Origin: KBS50 sp042434095
GTDB lineage: Bacteria > Actinomycetota > Actinomycetes > Mycobacteriales > Micromonosporaceae
Assembly (NCBI RefSeq): GCF_042434095.1
Contig: NZ_JBHLUE010000026.1
Location: forward strand, 310,001 to 374,000
Length of the DNA: 64,000 bases
Direction of reading: 5' to 3'
Shown here: piece by piece, positions 36,558 to 44,437 of the stretch
Numbering within the stretch: position 1 is the stretch's first letter
Layout: each line of letters begins with the position of its first letter
Program-made: the position numbers and the translations under genes
The notes under the pieces: generated by a model
Seen by the model: only the letters and a program-made list of their open reading frames with translations
Database searches by the model: none
Told to the model about the DNA's origin: nothing

Positions 36558-36953
36558 ATGCACACCTCGCTACCGGACTTCGAGATGCCGAACGAGGAGC
36601 AGGTGCACCTGGCGGCCGAGTCGTTCCGGATGCTGGCCGACCCGACCAGGATCAAGGTCCTGTGGGCACTGCTGCAGGGCGAATCGTCCGTCGCCTGCCT
36701 CGCCGAACTCGCCGGCGCCACCCCCACGGCGGTCAGTCAGCACCTGGCGAAGCTGCGGCTCGCCGGCCTGGTGAAGGGACGCCGCGAGGGCACCTTCGTG
36801 TACTACTCCACCGCCGACGAGCACGTCGGCCGGCTCCTCGCGCAGGCGCTCTTCCACGCCGACCACCTCGACCGGGGCCTCGCGGACGCACCGGCGCGCC
36901 CGGGCGGCGACGAGGCGGCCGGCACCGGCGACGACCCTCGCGGGAACCGTTGA
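36558..36953 (+). CDS. ArsR/SmtB metal sensor, NmtR-like
   Basis: The 131-residue repressor has the winged helix near residues 20-82 (FRMLADPTRIKVLWALL, LAGATPTAVSQHLAKLRLAGLV, REGTFVYYS). The alpha-5 metal site is complete: D87-x-H89-x10-H100-x2-H103, the SmtB/NmtR spacing. NmtR senses Ni/Co and represses a P1B-4 ATPase, which is exactly the divergent neighbour here. ATG 36558 is preceded by a GGGG run; an in-frame ATG at 36546 would add four residues. Confidence 0.88.
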   Translation: MHTSLPDFEMPNEEQVHLAAESFRMLADPTRIKVLWALLQGESSVACLAELAGATPTAVSQHLAKLRLAGLVKGRREGTFVYYSTADEHVGRLLAQALFHADHLDRGLADAPARPGGDEAAGTGDDPRGNR

Positions 36954-37076
36954 ACCGACTGCTCGGCGTGTTCCTCGTCGGCTGGGCGGGAACTTCGGCG
37001 CCCCGAATGACGACTTCTCACGGGTGGCCGGGAACGGGCCACCGGTCGTACCGTCCGAATTCGTGCAGGAGGTCTC

Positions 37077-37784
37077 ATGCCAACGACGTTGCGGGCTCGC
37101 GCGGTGGTGGCCGGGTCGGTCGGGCTGCTGGCCGCCGTTCTGCTCGGCGGCCCCGCCGCCGCGCATGTCGAGGTGGAAGCCGACAACGCCCAGGCCGGGG
37201 CCCGCGACGTCACCCTGACCTTCCATGGCGAGGCCGAGTCCACCAGCGCGGGCATCAAGGCCGAGCGCGTGGTGCTGCCGGCCGGGATCAAGCCGGCCGA
37301 CGTACGTCTGGTCAAGGCGCCCGGGGGCTGGATCTTCACCGCCGGCTCCGACGGGTTCACCGTGGCCGGCCGGCCGCTGAAGACCGGGCAGGACGCCGAG
37401 TTCTCGGTCAGGGTGGCGCAACTGCCGACCGACGCGAAAACACTGTCGTTCAAGACGCTGGAGACCTACGGCGACGGCACGGTCTCCCGGTGGATCGAGG
37501 TCCCGCAGGCGGGGCAGCCGGAACCCGACAACCCGGCGCCCACCCTCACGCTCAAGCCCGCCGCCACGGTGGCCACCGCCAGCCCGAGCGTCGCCGCGAC
37601 ACCGACGCAGCAGGAGCCCACGCCGCCGAACAGCACGGCATCAGGTGCCCCGACCGCCGCCGCGGAAGGCTCCGGCTCCGGTGGTTCCCACGCCGGCTGG
37701 TGGATCGCGCTGGCCGTCCTGGTGGTTCTGGCCGCGGGCGCCCTGGTGTGGTGGCGCCGCCGAAACGGGCCGGCAGCCGGGTAG
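37077..37784 (+). CDS. YcnI-like (DUF1775) exported, membrane-anchored protein
   Basis: The 235-residue protein has a signal peptide ending in PAAA followed directly by HVEVEAD. This exposes an N-terminal His after cleavage, as in copper-binding YcnI. The DUF1775-like beta-sandwich spans residues ~31-145 (ERVVLPAGIKPADVRLV, KAPGGWIFTAG). A Thr/Pro/Ser-rich linker and a transmembrane helix near 208-226 with RRR after it complete the protein. YcnI proteins bind Cu(II) with the N-terminal His and a Trp; GGW could supply the latter. AGGAGG precedes the ATG. It follows the metal sensor gene after 123 bp. Confidence 0.72.
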   Translation: MPTTLRARAVVAGSVGLLAAVLLGGPAAAHVEVEADNAQAGARDVTLTFHGEAESTSAGIKAERVVLPAGIKPADVRLVKAPGGWIFTAGSDGFTVAGRPLKTGQDAEFSVRVAQLPTDAKTLSFKTLETYGDGTVSRWIEVPQAGQPEPDNPAPTLTLKPAATVATASPSVAATPTQQEPTPPNSTASGAPTAAAEGSGSGGSHAGWWIALAVLVVLAAGALVWWRRRNGPAAG

Positions 37785-37901
37785 CGGGGCTGCCTCCTCT
37801 GGCCGGCCGCGGATCCCGGGCCGGGCGCCACGGCCGCCCGCCGGGGATGTCGCCCAACAGCTTCCGCAACGGCTCGTTCCTCCCGCGGCTGGGTGGAAAG
37901 G

Positions 37902-38657
37902 TCAGAGCCGGCCGGCGTCGATGATCCGCCGCAGGAACTGCCGGGTGCGGGCTTCGGTCGGCTCGCCGAACACCCGCGCAGGCGGTCCGGCCTCCACCAC
38001 CCGGCCGCCGTCGAGGAAGCAGACCTGGTCGGCAACCTCCCGGGCGAAGCCCATCTCGTGGGTGGCCAGCACCATGGTCATTCCGTCGGCCTTCAGCTCG
38101 CGGATCATCGTGAGCACCTCGCCCACCAGTTCCGGGTCGAGGGCGGACGTCACCTCGTCCAGCAGCATGAGCCGGGGCGAGTTGGCCAGCGCCCGGACGA
38201 TCGCCACCCGCTGCTGCTGGCCGCCCGAGAGCCGGTCGGGGTAGGCGTCCGCCCGCGCCGCCAGCCCGACCCGGTCCAGCAGTTCCCGGGCCTGGACCTC
38301 CGCCTCGGCGCGGGGCCGCCGGTGCACCCGGCGGGGCGCGAGGGTGATGTTGTCCAGCACGCTGAGGTGCGGGAAGAGGTTGTACGACTGGAAGACGATC
38401 CCGATCCGGCGGCGGACCAGGTCCGGGTCCACCCCGGGCGCGGAGACGTCCGTGCCGTCCAGCTCGATCACCCCGTCGTCCAGTTCCTCCAGCAGGTTGA
38501 CGCAGCGCAGCAGCGTGGACTTGCCCGAGCCGGACGCGCCGATCAGCGCCACCACCTGATGTTCGGCGACGGTCAGGTCGAGCCCGTCGAGCACCACCTG
38601 GCCGCCGAACTCCTTGCGCAGCCCGCGGCAGGCCAGCACCGGCACCGGATCGGGCAC
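37902..38657 (-). CDS. Polar amino-acid ABC transporter ATPase (GlnQ type)
   Basis: The 251-residue ATPase has Walker A GASGSGKST, Q-loop VFQSYNLFPH, signature LSGGQQQR, Walker B LMLLDEVTSALD and switch His in ATHEM. The SYNLFPHLSVLDN and EPTEARTRQFL segments are typical of GlnQ/HisP-type ATPases. It starts with GTG 1 nt beyond the permease stop, completing the SBP-permease-ATPase operon on the minus strand. Confidence 0.9.
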   Translation of the reverse strand: MPDPVPVLACRGLRKEFGGQVVLDGLDLTVAEHQVVALIGASGSGKSTLLRCVNLLEELDDGVIELDGTDVSAPGVDPDLVRRRIGIVFQSYNLFPHLSVLDNITLAPRRVHRRPRAEAEVQARELLDRVGLAARADAYPDRLSGGQQQRVAIVRALANSPRLMLLDEVTSALDPELVGEVLTMIRELKADGMTMVLATHEMGFAREVADQVCFLDGGRVVEAGPPARVFGEPTEARTRQFLRRIIDAGRL

Positions 38658-38658
38658 C

Positions 38659-39504
38659 TCAGGCTCCTGACTGGCGGCGGGCCGCGCGCAGCGTCACCCA
38701 GTCGGTCACCGCGATCAGCGGCGCGGCCAGCAGCACGAACAGCGCGCCGGCCAGGATGTACGGGGTGTAGTTGAAGGTGTGCGCGACCTCGATCTGCGCC
38801 GCCCGTACGGCGTCGATCGGCCCGGCCAGCGAGACCAGCCCGACATCCTTCTGCAGCGCCACCACGTCGTTCAGCAGCGGCGGCGCGACCCGCCGCACCG
38901 CCTGGGGCAGCACCACGTGCCGCATGGTCTGTCGGTAGGTCAGCCCGAGCGACCGGGCGGCGGCCCGCTGGCTCGGGTGGACCGACTCGATGCCGGCCCG
39001 GAACACCTCCGCCAGATAGCCGCCGTAGGTGAGCACCAGCGCGGCGCCGCCGAGCACCAGCACCGACGGCGTGCCGCGCAGCCGCAGGCCGGGCACGCCC
39101 AGGGTGAGCGCGTAGATCACGATGATCAGCGGCACGCCGCGGAACGCGTACGTGTAGCCGGTCGCGAGCGCCCGGGCCGGAAAGAACACCGGGCCGCGGA
39201 GGGTCCGCAGCAGCGCCACGGCCAGCCCGAGCAGCAGGGCCCCCGCGGCGCAGCAGACCAGCAGCCGGACGTTCAGCCACAGTCCGGTGAGGACCGCCGG
39301 TAGGGCGTCGCGGGCGACGGCGGGATCGAGGAACGACGCCCGGACCCGTTCCCAGCCGGGCGCCCCGGTGACGGCGACGACCAGCAGGGTGCCCAGCGTG
39401 GCGGTGGAGGCGGCGGCGACCAGCACGCTGCGAACGGTCTGCCGCCGCCGGTGCGCGACCCGCCGCTGCTGCGCCGCCGACGGAACGTGGTCCAGCAGCG
39501 TCAC
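38659..39504 (-). CDS. Polar amino-acid ABC transporter permease
   Basis: The 281-residue permease has a hydrophilic N-terminal tail, a transmembrane segment near residues 28-46 and then the HisM/GlnP-type core. The ATPase-contact EAA-like loop is RAAARSLGLTYRQTMRHVVL, and YTYAFRGVPLIIVIY matches the family's early motif. It is a single-subunit permease, so it probably works as a homodimer. Its GTG overlaps the solute-binding protein stop (GTGA). Confidence 0.88.
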   Translation of the reverse strand: MTLLDHVPSAAQQRRVAHRRRQTVRSVLVAAASTATLGTLLVVAVTGAPGWERVRASFLDPAVARDALPAVLTGLWLNVRLLVCCAAGALLLGLAVALLRTLRGPVFFPARALATGYTYAFRGVPLIIVIYALTLGVPGLRLRGTPSVLVLGGAALVLTYGGYLAEVFRAGIESVHPSQRAAARSLGLTYRQTMRHVVLPQAVRRVAPPLLNDVVALQKDVGLVSLAGPIDAVRAAQIEVAHTFNYTPYILAGALFVLLAAPLIAVTDWVTLRAARRQSGA

Positions 39505-40367
39505 GTCAGCTCGGGCGCCCCGGCGACCTGGGCCAGCCACTTCTGCTCGAGCTGCTTGAGCGTGCCGGCCTCGGTCAGCTGGCCGACGGCGGAGCTGACG
39601 CAACCGGTGAGCGGCGAGCCCTTGTCCAGCAGCAGCCCGAACGCCTCGGGCACGCCGACCTGGGGGACCTGGCCGACGATCGTGGCGTCCTTCAGCTCGG
39701 CGTTGGTGATATAGAAGGCGGTGGGCAGGTCCACCACGAGGCCGTCGAGCTGGCCGTTCTGCAGCGCCTTCTTGGCGTCGTCGTTGCTGTTGAAGACCCG
39801 CGGCTTGGGGCCCGGCTTGATCACGTCGGTGATCGCCTGGTAGCTGGTGGTCCCCACCTGGGCGCCGAGGGTGGCGCCGCGCAGGTCGGCCAGGTTCTTC
39901 TTGCCGGCGATCTTCGACGACTTCAGTGCGATGACCGTCTGGCGCACGAGATAATACGGCGCGGAGAAGTCGACGGCCTTCTTGCGCTCGTCGGTGATGG
40001 AGAACTGGTTGACGTCAAAGTCGAAGGTCTTCGGACCGGGCGCGATGGCGGTGTCGAACTTGACCCGGGCCCAGGTGACGTCCTCGGGGGCGTACCCGAG
40101 CTGCCGCGCGACCGCGTACGCGACGGCGGACTCGAAACCCTCGCCGTTCTCGGGCTTGTCCTGCCGGAACCACGGCTCGTAGGCCGGCTGGTCGGTGGCG
40201 ATGGTGAGCTTGCCGGCCGTTCGCGTCGACAGCGACTGCTTGGTGCAGGCGTTCGCGGTGCCGCTCGGCGCGGCGGAGGTGGTCGGATCGTCCTGAGGTG
40301 CGCAGCCGGCGGCGGCGGCGACCACGGCGACGGCGAGCGCGAGCGCGACGGACCTGCTGCTGAGCAT
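39501..40367 (-). CDS. Amino-acid ABC transporter solute-binding lipoprotein
   Basis: The 288-residue protein has a lipoprotein signal with lipobox AAAAGC (Cys near residue 22). The type 3 periplasmic binding fold follows: GKLTIATDQPAYEPWF, GFESAVAYAVARQLGY, FDFDVNQFSITDERKKAVDFS, GATLGAQVGTTSYQAI and QLDGLVVDLPTAFYI. The FDxxVNQFSIT variant is common in actinobacterial glutamate/polar amino-acid binding proteins; the ligand is not determinable. It is the first gene of the operon. Confidence 0.88.
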   Translation of the reverse strand: MLSSRSVALALAVAVVAAAAGCAPQDDPTTSAAPSGTANACTKQSLSTRTAGKLTIATDQPAYEPWFRQDKPENGEGFESAVAYAVARQLGYAPEDVTWARVKFDTAIAPGPKTFDFDVNQFSITDERKKAVDFSAPYYLVRQTVIALKSSKIAGKKNLADLRGATLGAQVGTTSYQAITDVIKPGPKPRVFNSNDDAKKALQNGQLDGLVVDLPTAFYITNAELKDATIVGQVPQVGVPEAFGLLLDKGSPLTGCVSSAVGQLTEAGTLKQLEQKWLAQVAGAPELT

Positions 40368-40512
40368 GGCGGACAGCGTAGGCCGTGCCGTCGCCAGGAC
40401 CGCACCATTTCTCACCAGTCGGATCGGCGGCCAGGACCGCATGGCGCGGTCCGCCCAGCCGCGGTCGACCGAGCGCGGTCCGCCAGCCCCCGGTCCGCCG
40501 CGACCGGGGTCG

Positions 40513-40528
40513 CGGCCAGCGCTGGCCG
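40513..40528. terminator. 16-bp perfect palindrome after the hydrolase gene
   Basis: CGGCCAGCGCTGGCCG is a perfect palindrome 7 bp past the stop of the minus-strand hydrolase gene. It may act as terminator before the amino-acid ABC operon, though without a loop it would need to re-fold as a 6-bp stem. Confidence 0.35.
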
Positions 40529-40534
40529 GTCGGG

Positions 40535-41386
40535 TCAGGCAAACCTCCGGATGAACGCGAGGGCGGCGTCGCAGACCTCGCGCCAGCCGCTGTCGATGGT
40601 GAGGGAGTGGCCGCGGTTCGCGATCGAGGCGATCTCCGTGACGCCCGGATTCTCCGACTGACGCTTGAAGATGGCCCGGTTGATCGCCGGCGGCGAGGTG
40701 TTGTCACCGACGCCCTCGATCACCAGCAGCGGCCCACGGTCCGGGTTGGTGAAGTTGGCCTTGGCCTCGGTCCAGGGGTTGAGGTTGGCCGCCGCCGCCT
40801 GGAAGAGCGGCTCGCCGGGGGCCGGCACGGCGAATTCCGCGTAGAGCTGCCGCGCCTCCTCCTCGCCGACGGCGCTGGCGAAGGCGTACCGGAACTGGTC
40901 GAAGGTCAGCGGAATGGCCCGGTGCCGGTTCAACGGGTTGCCGAGGACCGGCGCCGAGGCCCGGAGGGCCGAGAACGGCAGCGGCAGCACCCCGCGGAAG
41001 GGCGCCGAGTCGATCGCCACCGAGGCGGCCGCCAGGCCGCGACCGGCGACGATCATGGTGAGCAGGCCGCCGAACGAGTGGCCGATCACCGCGGGCTTGC
41101 GATCGAGCCGGCCGATGACCTGGGCGTAATGGTCCGCCACATCACCGACGCTCTTGCCGGCGAAGACCTCGGGATGCGCGTTGGCCTCCTCGACGGTCTC
41201 CGGGTCGTCGGGCCAGCCGGGGGAGACCGGGGCATACCCGTTCTCGGCGAACACCTGGGCCCACCGGTCCCAGCTGCTGGGCAGCAGCCACAGCCCGTGG
41301 ATGAAGACCACGGGCCGCTTGCCGGAGGCGTTCGCCGCCTCGATCTGCTGGTCGACCGGGGCGGCGAGGTGCGGCGTTTCTGACAC
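40535..41386 (-). CDS. Alpha/beta-fold hydrolase
   Basis: The 283-residue cytoplasmic protein has the oxyanion segment PVVFIHGLWLLPSSWDRW, the nucleophile elbow GHSFGG (Ser near residue 108), an acid in LLVIEGVGDNTSPP and His in ANRGHSLTID. This is a complete triad of an alpha/beta hydrolase resembling non-haem peroxidase/lipase-like hydrolases. Substrate unknown. GTG 41386 follows GAGGAG with good spacing. Confidence 0.8.
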   Translation of the reverse strand: MSETPHLAAPVDQQIEAANASGKRPVVFIHGLWLLPSSWDRWAQVFAENGYAPVSPGWPDDPETVEEANAHPEVFAGKSVGDVADHYAQVIGRLDRKPAVIGHSFGGLLTMIVAGRGLAAASVAIDSAPFRGVLPLPFSALRASAPVLGNPLNRHRAIPLTFDQFRYAFASAVGEEEARQLYAEFAVPAPGEPLFQAAAANLNPWTEAKANFTNPDRGPLLVIEGVGDNTSPPAINRAIFKRQSENPGVTEIASIANRGHSLTIDSGWREVCDAALAFIRRFA

Positions 41387-41608
41387 GGGAACTCCTCGGG
41401 TCGCGGGAGGGTCTGCCGGCGGCGCCGGCGGTCGTGATCGGCGGCGCGGGCGACCCCGGCCGGATCCGGGGCCGGCATGACCGCGGTGTCGAGCGCGAGT
41501 GCCGTGCGGTCGAGCCTGCCACGGCACGAGGGGACGGCACATCGCCCGGCCGGCCGAACGCCGCCGCCGGCAATCCCCGCGTTGCGCGCGGAGCCTACGG
41601 TGGGCGCC

Positions 41609-42568
41609 GTGACCGAACCGCTCGTCTTCGGAGTCTTCCCGCTCGGCGTCGCCGGTGGACCGGACGGGGTCGCCGCGGGGCCGCCGGACGACTTCGCGGC
41701 GATCGGGCGGGCCGTACAGGAGCTGCAGGGCGACGGGAAAGCCCTGCTGCCGCGGATGTACGTGCTCTGGTCCGGCGCCGACTCCACCGCCGCGGTGCTC
41801 GGGCAGATCGCGACGCTCACCGCCGGTGGGCTGCCGTGGGATCTGGTGCTCTGCTACCGCGATCCCGGCGGCGACGTGGCGGGCTGGGCGGCGTTCGTGG
41901 GCCAGGTCGTCGAGCGGCATGGACGGAGCTTGGCCGCCGTGCAGGTCACCGGCGAGCCGAACCTGACCGGGGTCGGCGCCGCCGCCGACGGCGCCTTTCC
42001 GGGCGCGCGCGAGGCGATGATCCGGGGCGTGCGGGCGGCCGCCGAGGCCAAGCGCGCGACGGGCGCGACGGCCGCGATCGGCTTCGCGGTGGTGCCGGAG
42101 CGGGACCCGGCCGGCGGGTTCTGGACGGCGGTACGGCAGCACGGCGGGCCGTCGTTCGCGGCGGCGCTGGACTATGCCGGCATCGACATCTACCCGGATG
42201 TGTTCGGGCCGCGGGTGGCCATCGACGCGCTGCCGGCCGTCGTGGAACGGTTGCTGCGCGACTTCCGGGAGCGGGACCTGGCAGCCGCCGGCATACCGGC
42301 CACGGTGCCCATCCGGATCTGCGAGAACGGGTGGCCGACCGGTCCGGACCGGTCGGAGGAGCAGCAGGCTGCCGTCCTGGAAACCATCATCCGTACGGCG
42401 CACCGGCTGCGCGGGGAGCTGAACGTGACGCACTGGCAGCTGTTCACCCTCCGCGACGCGGACAGCTCGAAGGACGACCTGTTCCACCGGTTCGGCGTGC
42501 TGCGCAGCGACTACTCGCCGAAGCCGGCCTTCCACACGCTCCGTCGCCTGATCGCCGAGCTCGGCTGA
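41609..42568 (+). CDS. Clan GH-A-like glycosidase/hypothetical TIM-barrel protein
   Basis: The 319-residue protein lacks a signal peptide. It has features of an (alpha/beta)8 retaining glycosidase: acid/base candidate E116 in VTGEPNLTG at the end of one strand, AGIDIYPDVFG, and nucleophile candidate E239 in ICENGWPTG, followed by the barrel-end HWQLFTLRDAD. The TGEPN and CENGWP pair fits clan GH-A spacing, but I cannot place it in a CAZy family. GTG 41609 is chosen as the start of recognisable barrel sequence. It is divergent from the alpha/beta hydrolase gene. Confidence 0.55.
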   Translation: MTEPLVFGVFPLGVAGGPDGVAAGPPDDFAAIGRAVQELQGDGKALLPRMYVLWSGADSTAAVLGQIATLTAGGLPWDLVLCYRDPGGDVAGWAAFVGQVVERHGRSLAAVQVTGEPNLTGVGAAADGAFPGAREAMIRGVRAAAEAKRATGATAAIGFAVVPERDPAGGFWTAVRQHGGPSFAAALDYAGIDIYPDVFGPRVAIDALPAVVERLLRDFRERDLAAAGIPATVPIRICENGWPTGPDRSEEQQAAVLETIIRTAHRLRGELNVTHWQLFTLRDADSSKDDLFHRFGVLRSDYSPKPAFHTLRRLIAELG

Positions 42569-42643
42569 CCCGGGCCCGGCGTCCTCGTCGTCGTGCTGGC
42601 CGGCACCCCTCGGCATCCCCGGACCCGGCTGTGCGCGGCCGAC

Positions 42644-42673
42644 CGACCCGGGCGGGTGGGACCGCCCGGGTCG
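42644..42673. terminator. Hairpin between the GH-A-like and tannase-like genes
   Basis: A perfect 12-bp stem, CGACCCGGGCGG (42644-42655) with CCGCCCGGGTCG (42662-42673), has a 6-nt loop. It lies 11 bp from the tannase-like stop and 76 bp past the GH stop, so it can serve both converging genes. Confidence 0.75.
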
Positions 42674-42683
42674 CTCGGTTGCG

Positions 42684-44198
42684 CTAGTAACGCCCGAGGT
42701 AGTGGTAGTTGGCGTTCAGGCTGCCCGGCGCGGCGTCGACCGGGGCGAGCGCGTCGAACGGCGCCACGTCCAGGTCCCGGATCACCTCGGTGAGGTCGCC
42801 GTTGACCGTCGGCACATTGATCACTCCCGGGGCGGTGCCGCGCTCCACCCAGTCCATCAGCGGCTGGAGCAACTCCGGCACCCCGATCTCCGAGGGCGTG
42901 GCGCCCGGCTCCGGCCCGAACAGGCAGTGGTAGCCCGCCGGGATCAGATAGAGCCGGGTGTACGCGTCGGCGCCGCCCCGCCGCTGCACCGCGCGGTAGT
43001 AGTCCAGTGTGGAGAACGGCGGGATGAACGGGTCGGCCCAGCCGTGATACATGATCAGCTTGCCGCCGTGCGCCCGGAACGCCGACAGGTCCGGGTTGTT
43101 CGCGTTGTACAGGGCGTCGCCCAGCAGGTTGAGCCGCTCGAAGGTGGCCCGGTCGAACCGTACGTCGGTGAGCCGGAACCGGTCCGGCAGCACCGTCGGG
43201 TAGCCCAGGTACCTCAGGTAGTTGAGCGCGATCCTCCCGGCGTTGCCGTCCAGCGGCGATCCGGAGCGGACCACGAACAAGTCGATCCAACCCAGCTCGG
43301 ACCCGTACGGCATCCCGCCGTTGTAGAGGCCGTGCGGTCCCCGGTAGAACGACACCACCGCGGCCACCTGCTGCGGGGTCAGGCACGTGGGCCGGTCCAC
43401 CCCGGGCGGGCAGCGCAGCGACGAGGGCTGGAAGCCGCACCGCCGCGGGTCCTCGATGACCTCGCCGCATGCGTCGACGACGGCCTCGTGCAGGGCCGGG
43501 ATCTTCTCCGGGCCGAGAATCTGCCGGCCGTGCGCGTCGGTGTTGCGGGTGGCCACCCACGCCTCGAGCAGCGCCAGCGGCGCCTCGTTGCTGGCCGGAG
43601 CGCCGGCGAGAATCCCGTCGAAGTCGGCCGGGAACCGTTGGGCCAGGTTGAGCCCCTGCCGGCCGCCGGTCGAGCAGCCATCGAAGTACCGGAACGCCGG
43701 GCCGTGCCCGTAGTACGCGGTCGTCAGCGCGTCGGAGGCGAGCCGCAGCCGGTGCTCGGAGGTCAGCCCGAACTCGACACGCGCCCGCGGATCCGCCCCC
43801 CAGGTGGCCGGCTGCGCGCCCTCCGGGTCACCGGTGTGCCCGGTGTCGTCGCCCGCCACCACCAGCGTCCGGGCCTGCGCGGCCGGGCAGCGGAACCCGA
43901 ACAGCGGGTACGTGAGGTCCGGCGTGGCGCCGCACAGGCCGCTGCAGCCCTGCTGGACATACTGCCCGGTCCAGCCGGAGACCGGGAGCTTGACGGTGAA
44001 CCTGGTGGCCGGCGCCAGCACGCCGTGCACCTCGCAGTAGCCGTCCACGACGGCGGCCGAGCCGACCGTGCCCTGCGGCACGCGCGCGCCGGCGAGCCCG
44101 GCGCAGTCCCGCGGCGCGGGCCCGCGCTGGGCCGCGCTCGCCGCACCGCCCAGCAGCAGCGGGACGGCGGCCAGGACGGCCAGTAGCTTACGGATCAT
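42684..44198 (-). CDS. Secreted tannase/feruloyl esterase family protein
   Basis: The 504-residue protein begins with a signal peptide (MIRKLLAVLAAVPLLLGGAA, cleavage after SAA). The tannase/feruloyl esterase fold is recognised by FDGCSTGGRQGL with nucleophile Ser176, the adjacent Cys175 paired with the Cys next to the catalytic His (AGYHCLFGPEPG), and acid in YHGWADPFIPP. Those neighbouring cysteines form the family's conserved disulfide. It would release phenolic acids from plant polysaccharides or tannins outside the cell. It is preceded by a secreted ricin-B glycosidase gene on the same strand. Confidence 0.87.
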   Translation of the reverse strand: MIRKLLAVLAAVPLLLGGAASAAQRGPAPRDCAGLAGARVPQGTVGSAAVVDGYCEVHGVLAPATRFTVKLPVSGWTGQYVQQGCSGLCGATPDLTYPLFGFRCPAAQARTLVVAGDDTGHTGDPEGAQPATWGADPRARVEFGLTSEHRLRLASDALTTAYYGHGPAFRYFDGCSTGGRQGLNLAQRFPADFDGILAGAPASNEAPLALLEAWVATRNTDAHGRQILGPEKIPALHEAVVDACGEVIEDPRRCGFQPSSLRCPPGVDRPTCLTPQQVAAVVSFYRGPHGLYNGGMPYGSELGWIDLFVVRSGSPLDGNAGRIALNYLRYLGYPTVLPDRFRLTDVRFDRATFERLNLLGDALYNANNPDLSAFRAHGGKLIMYHGWADPFIPPFSTLDYYRAVQRRGGADAYTRLYLIPAGYHCLFGPEPGATPSEIGVPELLQPLMDWVERGTAPGVINVPTVNGDLTEVIRDLDVAPFDALAPVDAAPGSLNANYHYLGRY

Positions 44199-44370
44199 CG
44201 GGAGTCCCCCTTTCCTGGAGGGACACTATGGAGCCGGGGTGGGGCGGCGGATCGGTCCGCGGATCGGAAGTCCGGCTCGGCCGCGCGACGGAGGACCGTC
44301 ATCCTCGAGACCGAGGCCCGCCCGCGCCGGCCCGGCCGCCGGGTGGGGGCGGCCCGCCGTCACCCGCGTC

Positions 44371-44425
44371 GATCATGGGGCTGGCGGGCGATCCAGAGAT
44401 CGAATCACCCGCCAGCCCCATGATC
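44371..44425. terminator. Perfect 18-bp stem with nested hairpin
   Basis: GATCATGGGGCTGGCGGG (44371-44388) pairs perfectly with 44408-44425. The 19-nt loop itself holds CGATC-CAGA-GATCG, a nested 5-bp hairpin. It lies 12 bp past the stop of the ricin-B glycosidase gene and should end its transcript before the tannase-like gene. Confidence 0.8.
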
Positions 44426-44437
44426 AGCCCTGCCCGG

